A stretch of 37,667 bases of DNA from Gammaproteobacteria bacterium (GTDB taxonomy: Bacteria > Pseudomonadota > Gammaproteobacteria > Pseudomonadales > Pseudomonadaceae): positions 1 through 37,667 of the forward strand of contig CAJCIO010000122.1 in NCBI GenBank assembly GCA_903970465.1, read 5' to 3'. The notes beneath the pieces are model-generated. The model made no database searches. It saw nothing but the letters and a program-made list of their open reading frames with translations, and was not told the origin of the DNA. Numbering within the stretch: position 1 is the stretch's first letter; every line of letters begins with the position of its first letter. Positions 8,146-16,835 of this stretch are shown here, piece by piece. Both the position numbers and the translations under genes were made by a program.

Positions 8146-9117
8146 ATGACTACGCAACACTCTGCGCTGCCCAAACCCCACAAGAGCCTCAACCTGCGGC
8201 GCTTTCTCGATGATTGGGTGATGCTGCTCGCGGCCATCGGCATCTTCGTGCTCTGCACCCTGCTGATCGACAACTTCCTCTCGCCGTTGAACATGCGCGG
8301 GCTGGGGCTGGCGATTTCCACTACCGGCATCGCCGCCTGCACCATGCTCTATTGCCTGGCTTCCGGGCACTTCGACCTGTCGGTCGGCTCGGTCATCGCC
8401 TGCGCCGGGGTGGTCGCGGCGGTAGTCATGCGCAGCACCAACAGCGTCTTCCTTGGGGTCAGTGCGGCGCTGCTGATGGGGCTGATCGTTGGCCTGATCA
8501 ATGGCATCGTGATCGCCAAACTGCGGGTCAACGCGCTGATCACGACGCTGGCGACCATGCAGATCGTCCGCGGCCTGGCGTATATCTTTGCCGACGGGAA
8601 AGCGGTGGGTATCTCGGTCGAGAATTTCTTCGTGTTCGGCAATGGTCAGTTGTTCGGCGTACCGGTGCCCATCATCATCACCGTGGTGTGCTTCATTTTC
8701 TTTGGCTGGCTGCTGAACTGCACCACCTATGGCCGCAATACCATGGCCATCGGCGGTAATCAGGAGGCCGCGCTGCTGGCCGGGGTCAATGTCGATCGTA
8801 CCAAGGTCATCATCTTTGCCGTGCACGGGCTGATCGGTGCGCTGGCCGGGGTGATCCTGGCTTCGCGGATGACTTCAGGCCAGCCGATGATCGGTCAGGG
8901 CTTCGAGCTGACGGTGATTTCCGCGTGCGTGCTCGGGGGTGTCTCGCTGAGCGGGGGTATCGGCATGATCCGCCACGTGATTGCGGGGGTGCTGATTCTG
9001 GCAATCATCGAAAACGCCATGAACCTGAAGAACATCGATACCTTCTACCAGTACGTGATCCGTGGATCGATCCTGCTGCTGGCGGTGGTCATCGACCGGT
9101 TGAAACAAGGCCGATAG
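8146..9117 (+). CDS. araH: L-arabinose ABC transporter permease
   Basis: A 323-residue polytopic inner-membrane permease of the CUT2/BPD_transp_2 family, similar in length to E. coli AraH (328). About ten hydrophobic segments are visible, with the conserved SGHFDLSVGSV and ACVLGGVSLSGGIG segments of sugar permeases. It forms the channel through which arabinose released by AraF is imported. The start ATG 8146 lies five bases after GAGAGG (8135-8140); GTG 8140 sits inside that site. It is the last gene of the operon and ends two bases from the stop of the convergent kinase-like gene, leaving no room for a dedicated terminator. Confidence 0.95.
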   Translation: MTTQHSALPKPHKSLNLRRFLDDWVMLLAAIGIFVLCTLLIDNFLSPLNMRGLGLAISTTGIAACTMLYCLASGHFDLSVGSVIACAGVVAAVVMRSTNSVFLGVSAALLMGLIVGLINGIVIAKLRVNALITTLATMQIVRGLAYIFADGKAVGISVENFFVFGNGQLFGVPVPIIITVVCFIFFGWLLNCTTYGRNTMAIGGNQEAALLAGVNVDRTKVIIFAVHGLIGALAGVILASRMTSGQPMIGQGFELTVISACVLGGVSLSGGIGMIRHVIAGVLILAIIENAMNLKNIDTFYQYVIRGSILLLAVVIDRLKQGR

Positions 9118-9119
9118 GG

Positions 9120-9779
9120 TCAGGCTGGAAGGGCAATCGCCGAGGCCAGTTTCACGACGGTGCTTGCCTGCTGATCCTGCAGGTAAGCCTCCAGGAACCC
9201 CCGGCCGCCCCCTTCGAGCAACAGCTCGCGGTCCTTCTCCAGACGCAGCACGTGTTTGAAATTGCGAACCCGCAGGTTGCGCCGCAACGGCCGCTTGTAA
9301 GCGCGCAAATCAGCGCAGTCGATCAGCCCTAGTTGGTTGTCAGGGGTCAGGATGATGTTGCCGAGATGGGCCGAGCGGAAATAAATGCCCTTGTCGTGCA
9401 GGGTCGCCAGGAAGTGCCCCAACTGGGCCCGCAGTGCTTCGGGATTGTCGGACTTGATCAGCGCTTCGCGCAGGGTGATGCCCGGCAGCGGGTCGTAATG
9501 CGCCGCGTGGCTGGCGAGCTGCTTGATGCGGTAGACCGACAAGACATGCGGGCATGGGATATCGCGTTTGGCCAGCAATGCACAGTTGTCGGCAAAGCGC
9601 ACCGCGTAGGGATACAGGGCAGCAGAGGTCAGCAGGCGCTTGCGGCGGAACAGCTTCAACACCGTGCCATCGCCGAGACGCAACACTTTGTCACCCGAAC
9701 GATCGGCTTCCAGAACCTCGGCACCTTCGCGTAGCGTCATGTAACGGGGTAGGTCGAGGGTTTGCATCCAGTTGTCCAT
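9120..9779 (-). CDS. Kinase-fold protein of the 'toluene tolerance'/LPS kinase group, catalytic Asp replaced
   Basis: A 219-residue cytoplasmic protein with a small kinase fold. Lys42 (VLKLF) fits the ATP lysine, YFRSAHLGNIIL (133-144) fits the catalytic loop, and GLIDCADLR (151-159) the metal-binding Asp154 region. The catalytic-loop aspartate of the HRD motif is replaced: the residues are Phe134-Arg135-Ser136, while Asn141 is kept. Such proteins are often annotated as toluene tolerance or lipopolysaccharide kinase proteins; no substrate is established. The start is ATG 9779-9777 with a weak AGG ahead. It lies downstream of an InaA-like gene in the same direction, separated by 174 bases. Confidence 0.6.
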   Translation of the reverse strand: MDNWMQTLDLPRYMTLREGAEVLEADRSGDKVLRLGDGTVLKLFRRKRLLTSAALYPYAVRFADNCALLAKRDIPCPHVLSVYRIKQLASHAAHYDPLPGITLREALIKSDNPEALRAQLGHFLATLHDKGIYFRSAHLGNIILTPDNQLGLIDCADLRAYKRPLRRNLRVRNFKHVLRLEKDRELLLEGGGRGFLEAYLQDQQASTVVKLASAIALPA

Positions 9780-9882
9780 CGTAGGCGCCTAATGTGGCTT
9801 AACGATGCACATTTTATTACAAATTGTGTATTTCAGAAAGATTGTGAAAAGATTGTCACGAGCATCAAAGAAATTCGTCAAA

Positions 9883-9900
9883 GGCCAGCATTTGCTGGCC
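9883..9900 (-). terminator. Hairpin downstream of the InaA-like gene
   Basis: A perfect 8-base stem GGCCAGCA/TGCTGGCC with a two-base loop, followed on the minus strand by TTTGACG. The short T-run makes it a weak intrinsic terminator for the InaA-like gene. Confidence 0.45.
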
Positions 9901-9953
9901 AACCCTCCGAGCACACGAGCGCTACGCCAGACACTCCAGACGAACGGTCACCA

Positions 9954-10766
9954 TCATAGAGCAGCCTGCTTGCCACCCTTGACCTTCTGGCCGGTCACTT
10001 CCTTGCGCAAGGAGTGGCGATCGATCTTGCCCGCTAGCCAGCGCAGGTAGGGCCGCATTGGAGAACCTTCAAGGTACTCGCGCAAAAAGAACAGACGATC
10101 GCTGCGGCTCAGGGCGCCACTGTGGCGATTGAGCGTGCCAAGGTCGCGCATGCCCGGCAGGAACGGGACGAACACCCGGCGAGACTTCTCCAGGTCTATG
10201 AGCGCTACCTCATAATCAGCGCCCTGCGCCTTGACCATCAGATGCTTGGGGTAGAGGCATCGGTGCTGAATGCCGGAGGCGTGCATCTTGCGTACCGATC
10301 GGGCCACGGCCGACAACAGACGGCGACGCTGTGGAACAGGCATCGCCAGCGCTTCGCCTTCGTACAGGATATCTTCCATGGAGCGATAGCCTTCCAGCGA
10401 CTCCGTCATCAGCATCGCCTGCAGGTTGCCGTCGCGAAAGCACTGGGCGAAGCACACCGGATTGAGCGTGGGCACCTGATGCTTGCGAAGATGGCGGATG
10501 TTCCTGAACTCGCGAACGAAAGTGCCCTCGCCCCGGATCGGGTGCAACAGCGTCCGATGGCCGTGATTTTCCTGACGCTTGAGATACACGTTGGTCGACG
10601 AGCCTTCAGGTGTCGCGAAACTCATGCGGCACACACCGCTCCAACCGCCACGGCGGTAATTCGGCGGCTCGACCCAGTCGCCGCTCAAATCCCAGATTTT
10701 TTCATAGTCGTTCAAGCCGTTGAACTGCAGGAACGCCTGCCATTGCGGTGGAATAATAAACTTCAC
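9954..10766 (-). CDS. InaA-like lipopolysaccharide kinase-fold protein, HRD replaced by HRC
   Basis: A 270-residue protein of the InaA/WaaP-like kinase clan. Lys63 (VYLKRQ), Glu86 (VREFRNI) and Asp191 (ALIDLEK) fit the ATP lysine, its glutamate partner and the metal-binding aspartate. The catalytic loop reads GIQHRCLYPKHLM (165-177): His168-Arg169 are kept, the catalytic Asp is Cys170 and the metal-binding Asn is His175. InaA is an acid/weak-acid-inducible protein in E. coli; its target is unknown. I choose GTG 10766-10764 because GGAG lies six bases ahead; a longer frame opens at a TTG (10838) without a ribosome site. It lies between the tRNA-Lys and the other kinase-like gene. Confidence 0.7.
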   Translation of the reverse strand: MKFIIPPQWQAFLQFNGLNDYEKIWDLSGDWVEPPNYRRGGWSGVCRMSFATPEGSSTNVYLKRQENHGHRTLLHPIRGEGTFVREFRNIRHLRKHQVPTLNPVCFAQCFRDGNLQAMLMTESLEGYRSMEDILYEGEALAMPVPQRRRLLSAVARSVRKMHASGIQHRCLYPKHLMVKAQGADYEVALIDLEKSRRVFVPFLPGMRDLGTLNRHSGALSRSDRLFFLREYLEGSPMRPYLRWLAGKIDRHSLRKEVTGQKVKGGKQAAL

Positions 10767-10898
10767 GCGAGGCTCCGATTCACAAATTGTCAAAAATTTC
10801 CCACGCAATTGTAAACCAAAGGTGGTTTTTTCAGACAATTCTTAAACGGCCTATAACCTCGGTGACGAGGCAGCGCTGACGAAAGGCAAATCGCGGGC

Positions 10899-10937
10899 AA
10901 AAAAAAGCCGGAGAACACTGAGTGCTTTCCGGCTTTT
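10899..10937 (-). terminator. Intrinsic terminator of tRNA-Lys
   Basis: On the minus strand the stem AAAAGCCGGA...TCCGGCTTTT is followed by a T-tract of eight (10899-10906). It sits just 3' of tRNA-Lys and separates it from the InaA-like gene. Confidence 0.85.
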
Positions 10938-10951
10938 CTCTTGATTCGAAA

Positions 10952-11027
10952 TGGTGGGTCGTGTGGGATTCGAACCTACGACCAATTGGTTAAAAGCCAA
11001 CTGCTCTACCAACTGAGCTAACGACCC
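10952..11027 (-). tRNA. tRNA-Lys (anticodon TTT), CCA encoded
   Basis: The 76-base gene folds as a cloverleaf on the minus strand: acceptor arms GGGTCGT and ACGACCC, D-loop AGCTCAGTTGGTAGAGC, anticodon loop centred on CTTTTAA (anticodon TTT), T-loop GGTTCGAATCC, and an encoded 3' CCA. The equivalent tRNA-Lys beside queC in P. aeruginosa is a known integration site for islands of the PAPI-1/pKLC102 type. No duplicated 3' end of the tRNA was seen in this window. Confidence 0.97.
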
Positions 11028-11041
11028 GTTTCGTGGGGCGC

Positions 11042-11069
11042 ATATTACTTCTTTTTACAGCTAATTCAA
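11042..11069 (-). promoter_or_regulatory. Promoter of tRNA-Lys
   Basis: On the minus strand TTGAAT (11069-11064) and TAATAT (11047-11042) are separated by 16 bases, and the predicted start is a few bases ahead of the mature tRNA 5' end at 11027. Confidence 0.6.
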
Positions 11070-11087
11070 CCCCTTACCTAAAATAAA

Positions 11088-11774
11088 TCAAAAATAACGG
11101 GTCGGATCGCTGACACCGGCGTTGGCAAAACCTTCGGCACGCAGGCGGCAGCTGTCGCATTTTCCACAGGCCTGGCCCTGATCGTTGGCCTGATAGCAGG
11201 ACACGGTCTGGCTGTAATCGACGCCAAGAGCGATGCCTGCCTTTACGATGTCCGCCTTGCTCATGTTCTGCAATGGCGCCTGGATAGTGAAGCCCTGCCC
11301 TTCGACACCGGCCTTGGTGGCCAGGTTGGCCAAGCGCTCGAACGCCTCGACGAACTCGGGACGGCAATCCGGATAGCCGGAATAATCCACCGCATTGACG
11401 CCGATGAAGATATCCCGAGCCCCGAGCACTTCTGCCCAGCCCAGCGCCAGCGACAGAAACACAGTATTGCGCGCCGGCACGTAGGTGACCGGGATGCCTT
11501 CGCCAAGGGTCTCAGGCACATCGATGCTGCTGTCGGTGAGCGCCGAGCCGCCCATGCCATCCAGGTCGAGGCCGATGACCTTATGCGCGACCACTCCCCG
11601 CTCCTTGGCCACCCGAGCTGCCGCGTGCAGTTCGGCACGATGGCGCTGACCATAGTCGAAGCTCATGGTGTAGCACTGGTAGCCCTGGGCCTGGGCCATA
11701 GCGACCACGGTGGCAGAGTCGAGACCACCGGACAGTAGAATCACGGCTTTTTTCAAGGTAGGTGTAGTAGTCAT
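11088..11774 (-). CDS. queC: 7-cyano-7-deazaguanine (preQ0) synthase
   Basis: QueC converts 7-carboxy-7-deazaguanine to preQ0 with ATP and ammonia, a step of queuosine tRNA modification. The 228-residue product has the PP-loop motif LSGGLDSAT (14-22) and a C-terminal zinc site with four cysteines in [17 protein letters not shown]. The start is ATG 11774-11772, one base after the stop of queE, so the two are translated as a unit. Longer readings would run into queE and lack homology. Confidence 0.96.
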   Translation of the reverse strand: MTTTPTLKKAVILLSGGLDSATVVAMAQAQGYQCYTMSFDYGQRHRAELHAAARVAKERGVVAHKVIGLDLDGMGGSALTDSSIDVPETLGEGIPVTYVPARNTVFLSLALGWAEVLGARDIFIGVNAVDYSGYPDCRPEFVEAFERLANLATKAGVEGQGFTIQAPLQNMSKADIVKAGIALGVDYSQTVSCYQANDQGQACGKCDSCRLRAEGFANAGVSDPTRYF

Positions 11775-11775
11775 A

Positions 11776-12423
11776 TCAGCGCCCCGGCTCGTCATTCCAA
11801 AGATATTTATGCAATTGCATCTGCAACCTGACGGGCAGATTGTCGGCCACGATCCAGTCGGCCAGATCGGTGGCCCGCAGCTCGTGATGGCTGGGCGACA
11901 ACAACACTTCACCCGCCCTATCGGCCAGCCCGTACTGGATCATCTTGGAAACTGACCAGTCGTAGTCTTCGCGCGAGCAGAGGACGAATTTGACCTGATC
12001 GTTGCGGGTCAGCAAACCGATATTGTCATACAAATTGCGATGGGACTCTTTAGAGCCCGGCGTCTTGAGGTCCAGCACGCGGCTGACCCGTGGATCGACC
12101 TTGGAGATGTCCAGCGCACCGCTGGTTTCCAGCGACACCTCGTAGCCCGCATCGCACAATTGCTTGAGCAACGGGATAGCGTTGGGCTGAGCCAGCGGCT
12201 CGCCACCGGTGACGCACACGTAGCGCGGGCGGTAACTGGCGACCTGCTCGAGGATAGACTCAAGGCTGCGTATCGTACCGCCGCTGAAGGCGTAGGCGCT
12301 GTCGCAATACTGGCAGCGCAGCGGGCAGCCCGTCAGGCGCACGAAAACGGTGGGCAGGCCAGCGGTTCGTGTTTCACCCTGCAACGAGTAAAAAACTTCG
12401 GTAATTCGTAATGTATCTTGCAT
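11776..12423 (-). CDS. queE: 7-carboxy-7-deazaguanine synthase (radical SAM)
   Basis: QueE is a radical SAM enzyme making 7-carboxy-7-deazaguanine from carboxytetrahydropterin, directly upstream of QueC in the queuosine pathway. The 215-residue protein has the 4Fe-4S cysteines Cys33, Cys37 and Cys40 in [14 protein letters not shown] and the SAM-binding TGGEPLAQ. I start at ATG 12423-12421 (MQDTLRITE), the conserved N-terminus in Pseudomonas; a GTG three codons upstream is less likely. No preQ1 riboswitch could be recognised in the 100 bases upstream. Confidence 0.95.
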   Translation of the reverse strand: MQDTLRITEVFYSLQGETRTAGLPTVFVRLTGCPLRCQYCDSAYAFSGGTIRSLESILEQVASYRPRYVCVTGGEPLAQPNAIPLLKQLCDAGYEVSLETSGALDISKVDPRVSRVLDLKTPGSKESHRNLYDNIGLLTRNDQVKFVLCSREDYDWSVSKMIQYGLADRAGEVLLSPSHHELRATDLADWIVADNLPVRLQMQLHKYLWNDEPGR

Positions 12424-12542
12424 ATCCGCCACGGGCGTAACAGCTGAACAGGCTGTCCGCCTCCGTCAGGCACCTTGAAGAAGCCGCGAGCGCGTGATCC
12501 CAAAAGGCGTGTATCAATAAAAGGGCGCAAATTCTAACGAAA

Positions 12543-12565
12543 AAACCCGCGGCAAGCGCGGGTTT
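12543..12565 (-). terminator. Intrinsic terminator at the end of the tol-pal-cpoB operon
   Basis: A perfect nine-base stem AAACCCGCG/CGCGGGTTT with a five-base loop, followed on the minus strand by a T-tract (TTTTTTC). It lies about 30 bases past the cpoB stop and separates the operon from queE. Confidence 0.9.
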
Positions 12566-12597
12566 ATTCAATCGGCCAGGCCGCAGCCCGACAGCGC

Positions 12598-13425
12598 TTA
12601 CATATGTTGCAGGTCGCGCTGCGCCAGTTGTGCTGCAGAAGTACCCGGATATTGAGTCACTACCTGCTGCAAAATCGGTTTGACCCGATCGGTGTGGCCC
12701 AGACGACGCTCTACGTCGGCCAGCTTGTACAGCGAATCCGGCACCTTGGCGTGCTTGGGATACAGCTGGCTGACCTTGGCAAAGGCCTGGCCGGCGCCTT
12801 GCAGATCGCCCTTGGCCAGGTTGACCTCACCCAGCCAGTACTGGGCGTTGCCCGCATACTGACTGTTAGGGTATTTGCGCAAGAACGCGGAGAAGGCCTG
12901 GCTGGCCTTGTCGAAGTCCTTGGCCTTGATCAGATCGAAGGCAGCATCGTAATAGAGCTTTTCCTTCGCCGGATCGCCCGGCTCACTGCTTGCCGCGCTT
13001 TGATCAGCGGGAGCAGCCGGGGTGCCTGCGGCGTTGATATCGCCACCGGCAGGAGAATTCTGTGCGGGAGCCTGCTGCTGTTGAGCATTGCTGGCACCAG
13101 CTTGTATACGACTGTCGAGGTCCTGATAACGCTGCAGCCCTTCTTGTTTCAGCTGCTGGATATCGTTTTGCTGAACTTCGACCTGACCGCGCAAGCGGTT
13201 GATGTCTTCCTGCATTTGCTGCAATTGCATGAACAGCTGACCCTGCGCCGAGACAGGGGCGCTAGCCCCTCCCCCGGCGGAGGCGCCGCTCGTACCATAA
13301 CCCGTCGGCGGGTAATTGCTGCCCCCATTGGAGGCGCCATTACCATCGACTACAGGAACTGCTGCACCTGCCATTAGAGGCAAGGACAGCGCCAGGATCG
13401 TTACAGCACGGCGGCACGTTCGCAT
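12598..13425 (-). CDS. cpoB: Cell division coordinator CpoB (YbgF)
   Basis: A 275-residue periplasmic protein with an N-terminal signal peptide (about 21 residues), a Gly/Ser/Ala-rich linker, a trimerising coiled coil (about 60-108, MQEDINRLRGQVEVQQND), a second low-complexity linker and C-terminal TPR repeats (about 155-270, e.g. YYDAAFDLIKAKDFDKASQA). In E. coli CpoB binds TolA and PBP1B and couples outer-membrane constriction to septal peptidoglycan synthesis. It is the last gene of the Tol-Pal operon, six bases after pal, and is followed by the operon terminator. Confidence 0.95.
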   Translation of the reverse strand: MRTCRRAVTILALSLPLMAGAAVPVVDGNGASNGGSNYPPTGYGTSGASAGGGASAPVSAQGQLFMQLQQMQEDINRLRGQVEVQQNDIQQLKQEGLQRYQDLDSRIQAGASNAQQQQAPAQNSPAGGDINAAGTPAAPADQSAASSEPGDPAKEKLYYDAAFDLIKAKDFDKASQAFSAFLRKYPNSQYAGNAQYWLGEVNLAKGDLQGAGQAFAKVSQLYPKHAKVPDSLYKLADVERRLGHTDRVKPILQQVVTQYPGTSAAQLAQRDLQHM

Positions 13426-13431
13426 ATCGAA

Positions 13432-13932
13432 TTACTTACGCAGTTCGACGCGACGGTTTTGAGCCCAGGACTGCTCGTCGTTGCCGGTAGCAACTGGACG
13501 CTCTTCGCCGTACGAAACGACTTCCAGCTGAGCTGGCGAAACGCCTTGCAGTACCAGGTAACGCTGAACAGCTTTGGCGCGACGCTCGCCCAGTGCCAAG
13601 TTGTACTCGCGAGTACCACGTTCGTCGGTGTTACCTTCCAGAACGACTTTAGCGCCGCTTGCTTTCAGGTCTTTGGCGTGAACGTCCAGAGCGCGCAGGG
13701 CTTCTGGTTTCAGGTCCGAGCTGTCGTATTCAAAGTAGAAAGTGGTGATCGCGCGCAGAGCAGCTTCTTCGCTCAGGCTACCGTCAACGGCGCCGGTGTT
13801 TGCACCGTAACCAGCGTTAGGATCAACAGCGGCGCTCTGGCCAGCGTTGTCACCACCTTTGGACGAGCAACCTACAGCTACAGCCATGGCCAGGGCCAGC
13901 GCAGCGAACTTACCAAACTTCAGCATTTCCAT
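13432..13932 (-). CDS. pal: Peptidoglycan-associated lipoprotein Pal (OprL)
   Basis: A 166-residue outer-membrane lipoprotein nearly identical to P. aeruginosa OprL. The lipobox VAVGC places the lipidated cysteine at residue 22. The C-terminal OmpA-like domain binds peptidoglycan and carries the motif [11 protein letters not shown] and the end NRRVELRK. Pal connects the outer membrane to the cell wall and is recruited to the septum by TolB and TolA. AGGAG eight bases ahead supports ATG 13932-13930. The 59-base gap from tolB is the widest inside the operon, so a second promoter for abundant Pal is possible, though I could not define one. Confidence 0.98.
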   Translation of the reverse strand: MEMLKFGKFAALALAMAVAVGCSSKGGDNAGQSAAVDPNAGYGANTGAVDGSLSEEAALRAITTFYFEYDSSDLKPEALRALDVHAKDLKASGAKVVLEGNTDERGTREYNLALGERRAKAVQRYLVLQGVSPAQLEVVSYGEERPVATGNDEQSWAQNRRVELRK

Positions 13933-13991
13933 CGTGAAACTCCTAATGAACCCCAGTGTGTTAAGTACAGCTTTTTTGTTACATCGCCGCG

Positions 13992-15293
13992 TCAGTTCAG
14001 GTAAGGGGACCAGGACGGTTCTCTGACTTCGCCTTGAGCGGTAGGAAGCGGGAGCCTTACGCGTCCGTTAAGGGACACGAGCATCAAGACTCCCCGGCCC
14101 TGCTGGCGGGTGGCGTAGATTACCATGGTGCCGTTGGGCGCAACAGTAGGCGACTCATCAAGACTTGAATCTGTGAGCACTTTTACGCTCCCACGGGCCA
14201 TATCTTGTGCTGCCACCTTGAAATTGGTGAAGCCATCCTGACGGTGGATCATGACCAGGGTCTTTTCATCCGCCGACAATTTAGGGTTGGCGTTGTAGTT
14301 TCCGATGAAAGTCACACGCTCGGCATTGCCGCCACTTACCGACTGTTTGTAGATCTGCGGCTTGCCGCCACGGTCGGAGGTGAAATAGATAGTGTTGCCG
14401 TCTTTACCCCAGAACGGCTCGGTGTCGATGCCCGGGCTGTTAGTGACGCGAGTCAGCGCGCGGGTATTGAGGTCCATTACGTAGATCTCCGGGTTACCGT
14501 CCTTGGACAGCACCAGCGCCAGACGGTTGCCGTCGGGCGAGAACGCCGGAGCACCGTTGAGGCCATCGAAGTTGGTCAGCTGTTCGCGACGACCGGTATC
14601 GATATGCTGGAGGAAGATCCGTGGGCGACGCTGCTCGAACGACACGTAGGCAATGCGCTTGCTGTCCGGTGCATAACGCGGCGACAGGATTGGCTCGCGC
14701 GATTGCAGCAGGGTCACTGCACGAGCACCGTCATAGTCGGAGCGCTGCAGGGTGTAGCGAGTGTTGTTCTCGGAGAAACGCTCGGCCGTTACATAAAGGA
14801 TGCGAGTGGAGAATGCGCCCTTGATGCCGGTCAGCTTTTCAAACGACTGGTCGGCGATGTAGTGCGACATGTCGCGCAACTGATCGGTGCTGCCCGACAC
14901 GCTGCCGGTCAGCACAGGCTGCTCGGTAGCGACGTTGAACAAGGCGTAGGACACCTGCAGGCGACCGCCGGCCGGCACAATGCTGCCAACCATCACGTAT
15001 TGGGCGCTCAGCGCTTTCCAGTCACGAAACACGACTTCGCTGGCCTGGGTCGGCTGGCTGATCATGTTCTGCTTTGGAATCGGCGAGTAGTACCCCGAGT
15101 TGCGCAGGTCATTGCCGATGATCTCGGCCATGTCTTCTGGCAGCACGGAGCCGCCCTGCCAACCGAAGGGTACTACCGCGATCGGCGTTGCACGGTCACT
15201 GCCGCTGGTGACCAGGATGTTCTTTTCATCGGCTGACGCCATACCGGCCGCACAACAGAGAACGACAAGCAGTCCTCGAAGAAGGTTAATCAC
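13992..15293 (-). CDS. tolB: Tol-Pal system periplasmic protein TolB
   Basis: A 433-residue periplasmic protein with a signal peptide ending in MASA (about residue 21), an N-terminal alpha/beta domain and a C-terminal six-blade beta-propeller with the repeated SPDG and SDRGG-type turns (for example [22 protein letters not shown]). TolB binds Pal and is released by TolA. The start is GTG 15293-15291, overlapping the tolA stop in the sequence GTGA, which suggests translational coupling. Confidence 0.97.
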   Translation of the reverse strand: MINLLRGLLVVLCCAAGMASADEKNILVTSGSDRATPIAVVPFGWQGGSVLPEDMAEIIGNDLRNSGYYSPIPKQNMISQPTQASEVVFRDWKALSAQYVMVGSIVPAGGRLQVSYALFNVATEQPVLTGSVSGSTDQLRDMSHYIADQSFEKLTGIKGAFSTRILYVTAERFSENNTRYTLQRSDYDGARAVTLLQSREPILSPRYAPDSKRIAYVSFEQRRPRIFLQHIDTGRREQLTNFDGLNGAPAFSPDGNRLALVLSKDGNPEIYVMDLNTRALTRVTNSPGIDTEPFWGKDGNTIYFTSDRGGKPQIYKQSVSGGNAERVTFIGNYNANPKLSADEKTLVMIHRQDGFTNFKVAAQDMARGSVKVLTDSSLDESPTVAPNGTMVIYATRQQGRGVLMLVSLNGRVRLPLPTAQGEVREPSWSPYLN

Positions 15294-16366
15294 AAGGCTA
15301 GATCCTCAGGTGTGAATGTCATCTTGAATGAACGATAAGCATTGAAATCAGCGGCAGACATGCCCTGCATTTCAGTTAAGCGACCGATGTTTTTCACCGC
15401 AGCCACTGTTGAAGCATCAAACGGACCGTCGCCGCTGCTTTTCAGCACGCTGACACTGGTAATCGTACCGTCCGGCAGCATTTTTATCTGCAACACGACA
15501 CTCATACCCTTGCGGGCCGACGGCGGCCGCGCCCAACCTTCTGCCGCCCGTGAGCGGATCAGGTCATCAAAGTCGCCGGCGGTCTGGTCGCCTTTCTCGT
15601 CGGCCAAAGCCTGCTGGCGCTGCGGGGTATCGGAAAGTAGATCGGCCAGGGCTTGCGCCTTCTTGTCTTCCGCAGCCTTGCGCGCTGCATCCTGAGCCTT
15701 CTTCTTCTGAGCGTCGGCAGTGGCTTTCGCCTTGGCCGCATCGGCAGCCTTTTTCTTCGCGTCGTCAGCAGCAGCCTTGGCATCGTCTGCAGCTTTCTTC
15801 TTGGCATCTTCGGCAGCCTTTTTCTTGGCGTCCTCAGCGGCTTCTTTCTTGGCTTCTTCGGCGGCCTCTTTCTTGGCCTCGTCTTCAGCTTTTTTCTTGG
15901 CGATGTCGGCCTGTTCGGCTTTCTTGGCGTCTGCGGCCTTGGCGTCGGCAGCCTTTTTGGCGTCGTCGGCTTTTTTCGCTTCATCGGCCTTGGCAGCAGC
16001 ATCGGCTTTTTTGGCCTCGTCAGCTTCCTTGGCAGCTTCGGCCTTTTGAGCGGCGTCGGCTTTCTTTTGTTCCGCAGCCTTTATTTCTTCCTGCTCGACC
16101 TTTTTCTGTTCCATCTGCTCGGTTTCAGTCTGGCGCGCGGCCGACTTCTTCGCCTCCCCGGCAATCTTCTGATTGGTCTGGGTGACAGCCTGGCTTTTGG
16201 ACTTGAGCTGGTAGAGGGTCGCCTGCACGATCGGTTTCGACGGTGGCAGGTCAGGCGTCATGGCGAAACTTACGAAAAGCATCCCGAAAATCAGGACATG
16301 CAGACCTACGGCCCAGACACTGGGCCAGAAATAGTTTTCCGAGGCAGTGGGCTCTCGCTGCTCCAT
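15290..16366 (-). CDS. tolA: Tol-Pal inner-membrane protein TolA
   Basis: A 358-residue protein with one N-terminal membrane helix (about 15-36), a long Lys/Ala/Asp/Glu-rich helical domain (about 75-245) built of repeats such as [21 protein letters not shown] broken by small changes, and a C-terminal globular domain (about 255-358) that contacts TolB and Pal. It spans the periplasm and transmits the TolQR proton-motive force to the outer membrane. The start ATG shares its A with the tolR stop (TAATG), and its own stop overlaps tolB. The low-complexity middle is typical of TolA and creates long spurious frames on the other strand. Confidence 0.97.
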   Translation of the reverse strand: MEQREPTASENYFWPSVWAVGLHVLIFGMLFVSFAMTPDLPPSKPIVQATLYQLKSKSQAVTQTNQKIAGEAKKSAARQTETEQMEQKKVEQEEIKAAEQKKADAAQKAEAAKEADEAKKADAAAKADEAKKADDAKKAADAKAADAKKAEQADIAKKKAEDEAKKEAAEEAKKEAAEDAKKKAAEDAKKKAADDAKAAADDAKKKAADAAKAKATADAQKKKAQDAARKAAEDKKAQALADLLSDTPQRQQALADEKGDQTAGDFDDLIRSRAAEGWARPPSARKGMSVVLQIKMLPDGTITSVSVLKSSGDGPFDASTVAAVKNIGRLTEMQGMSAADFNAYRSFKMTFTPEDLAL

Positions 16367-16821
16367 TACGGCGCCTCGGTAATCAGGCCAACGTTACCGA
16401 CACCGGCCTTCTGCAACCCGCCCATGGCGCCCATGACGGAGCCATAGTCGACGGACTTGTCACCACGGATGAACACCTGGGTGCGCTTACCGTTCTGATT
16501 GCCTTGGGCGATGATTGCCGTGACCGCCTGGGTCATCTGCGGCAAGGTCATGGCCTTGTCCTGCACTTTGTCGGTGTCGACTTCACTGCCAAGGTTCCAG
16601 TAGTAGGTCTTGTCAGCCTTGATGGAAATGGTCAGGACCTGGGTGTTGTTGTCCTGCGGCAAGGCTTCGCTGGAAACCTTGGGCAGGTCGACTTTCACGC
16701 CCTGGTTGAGCATCGGTGCGGTAACCATGAAGATGACCAGCAGTACCAACATCACGTCGATGTAGGGCACCACGTTCATCTCGGCGACCGGCTTGCGTTT
16801 GGGGCGGCGACCTCGAATCAT
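16366..16821 (-). CDS. tolR: Tol-Pal inner-membrane protein TolR
   Basis: A 151-residue protein of the ExbD/TolR family with a single N-terminal membrane helix containing the proton-handling Asp22 in VPYIDVMLVLLVIFMV, and a periplasmic domain. With TolQ it forms the proton channel that energises TolA. It starts 14 bases after tolQ and overlaps tolA by one base (TAATG). Confidence 0.97.
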   Translation of the reverse strand: MIRGRRPKRKPVAEMNVVPYIDVMLVLLVIFMVTAPMLNQGVKVDLPKVSSEALPQDNNTQVLTISIKADKTYYWNLGSEVDTDKVQDKAMTLPQMTQAVTAIIAQGNQNGKRTQVFIRGDKSVDYGSVMGAMGGLQKAGVGNVGLITEAP

Positions 16822-16835
16822 TGGGATTTACCTGC

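Noticed and set aside
9780..10951. Duplicated 3' end of tRNA-Lys as an island attachment site
   Set aside because: I searched by eye for the terminal CACACGACCCACCA stretch in the accessory interval and saw no second copy.
12424..12540. preQ1 riboswitch ahead of queE
   Set aside because: No pseudoknot-forming preQ1 aptamer pattern could be recognised on the minus strand.
15653..16447. Long hydrophobic open frame opposite tolA
   Set aside because: It is the complement of the Lys/Ala-rich repeat domain of TolA, which yields Phe/Leu/Ser/Gly-rich strings by codon complementarity.
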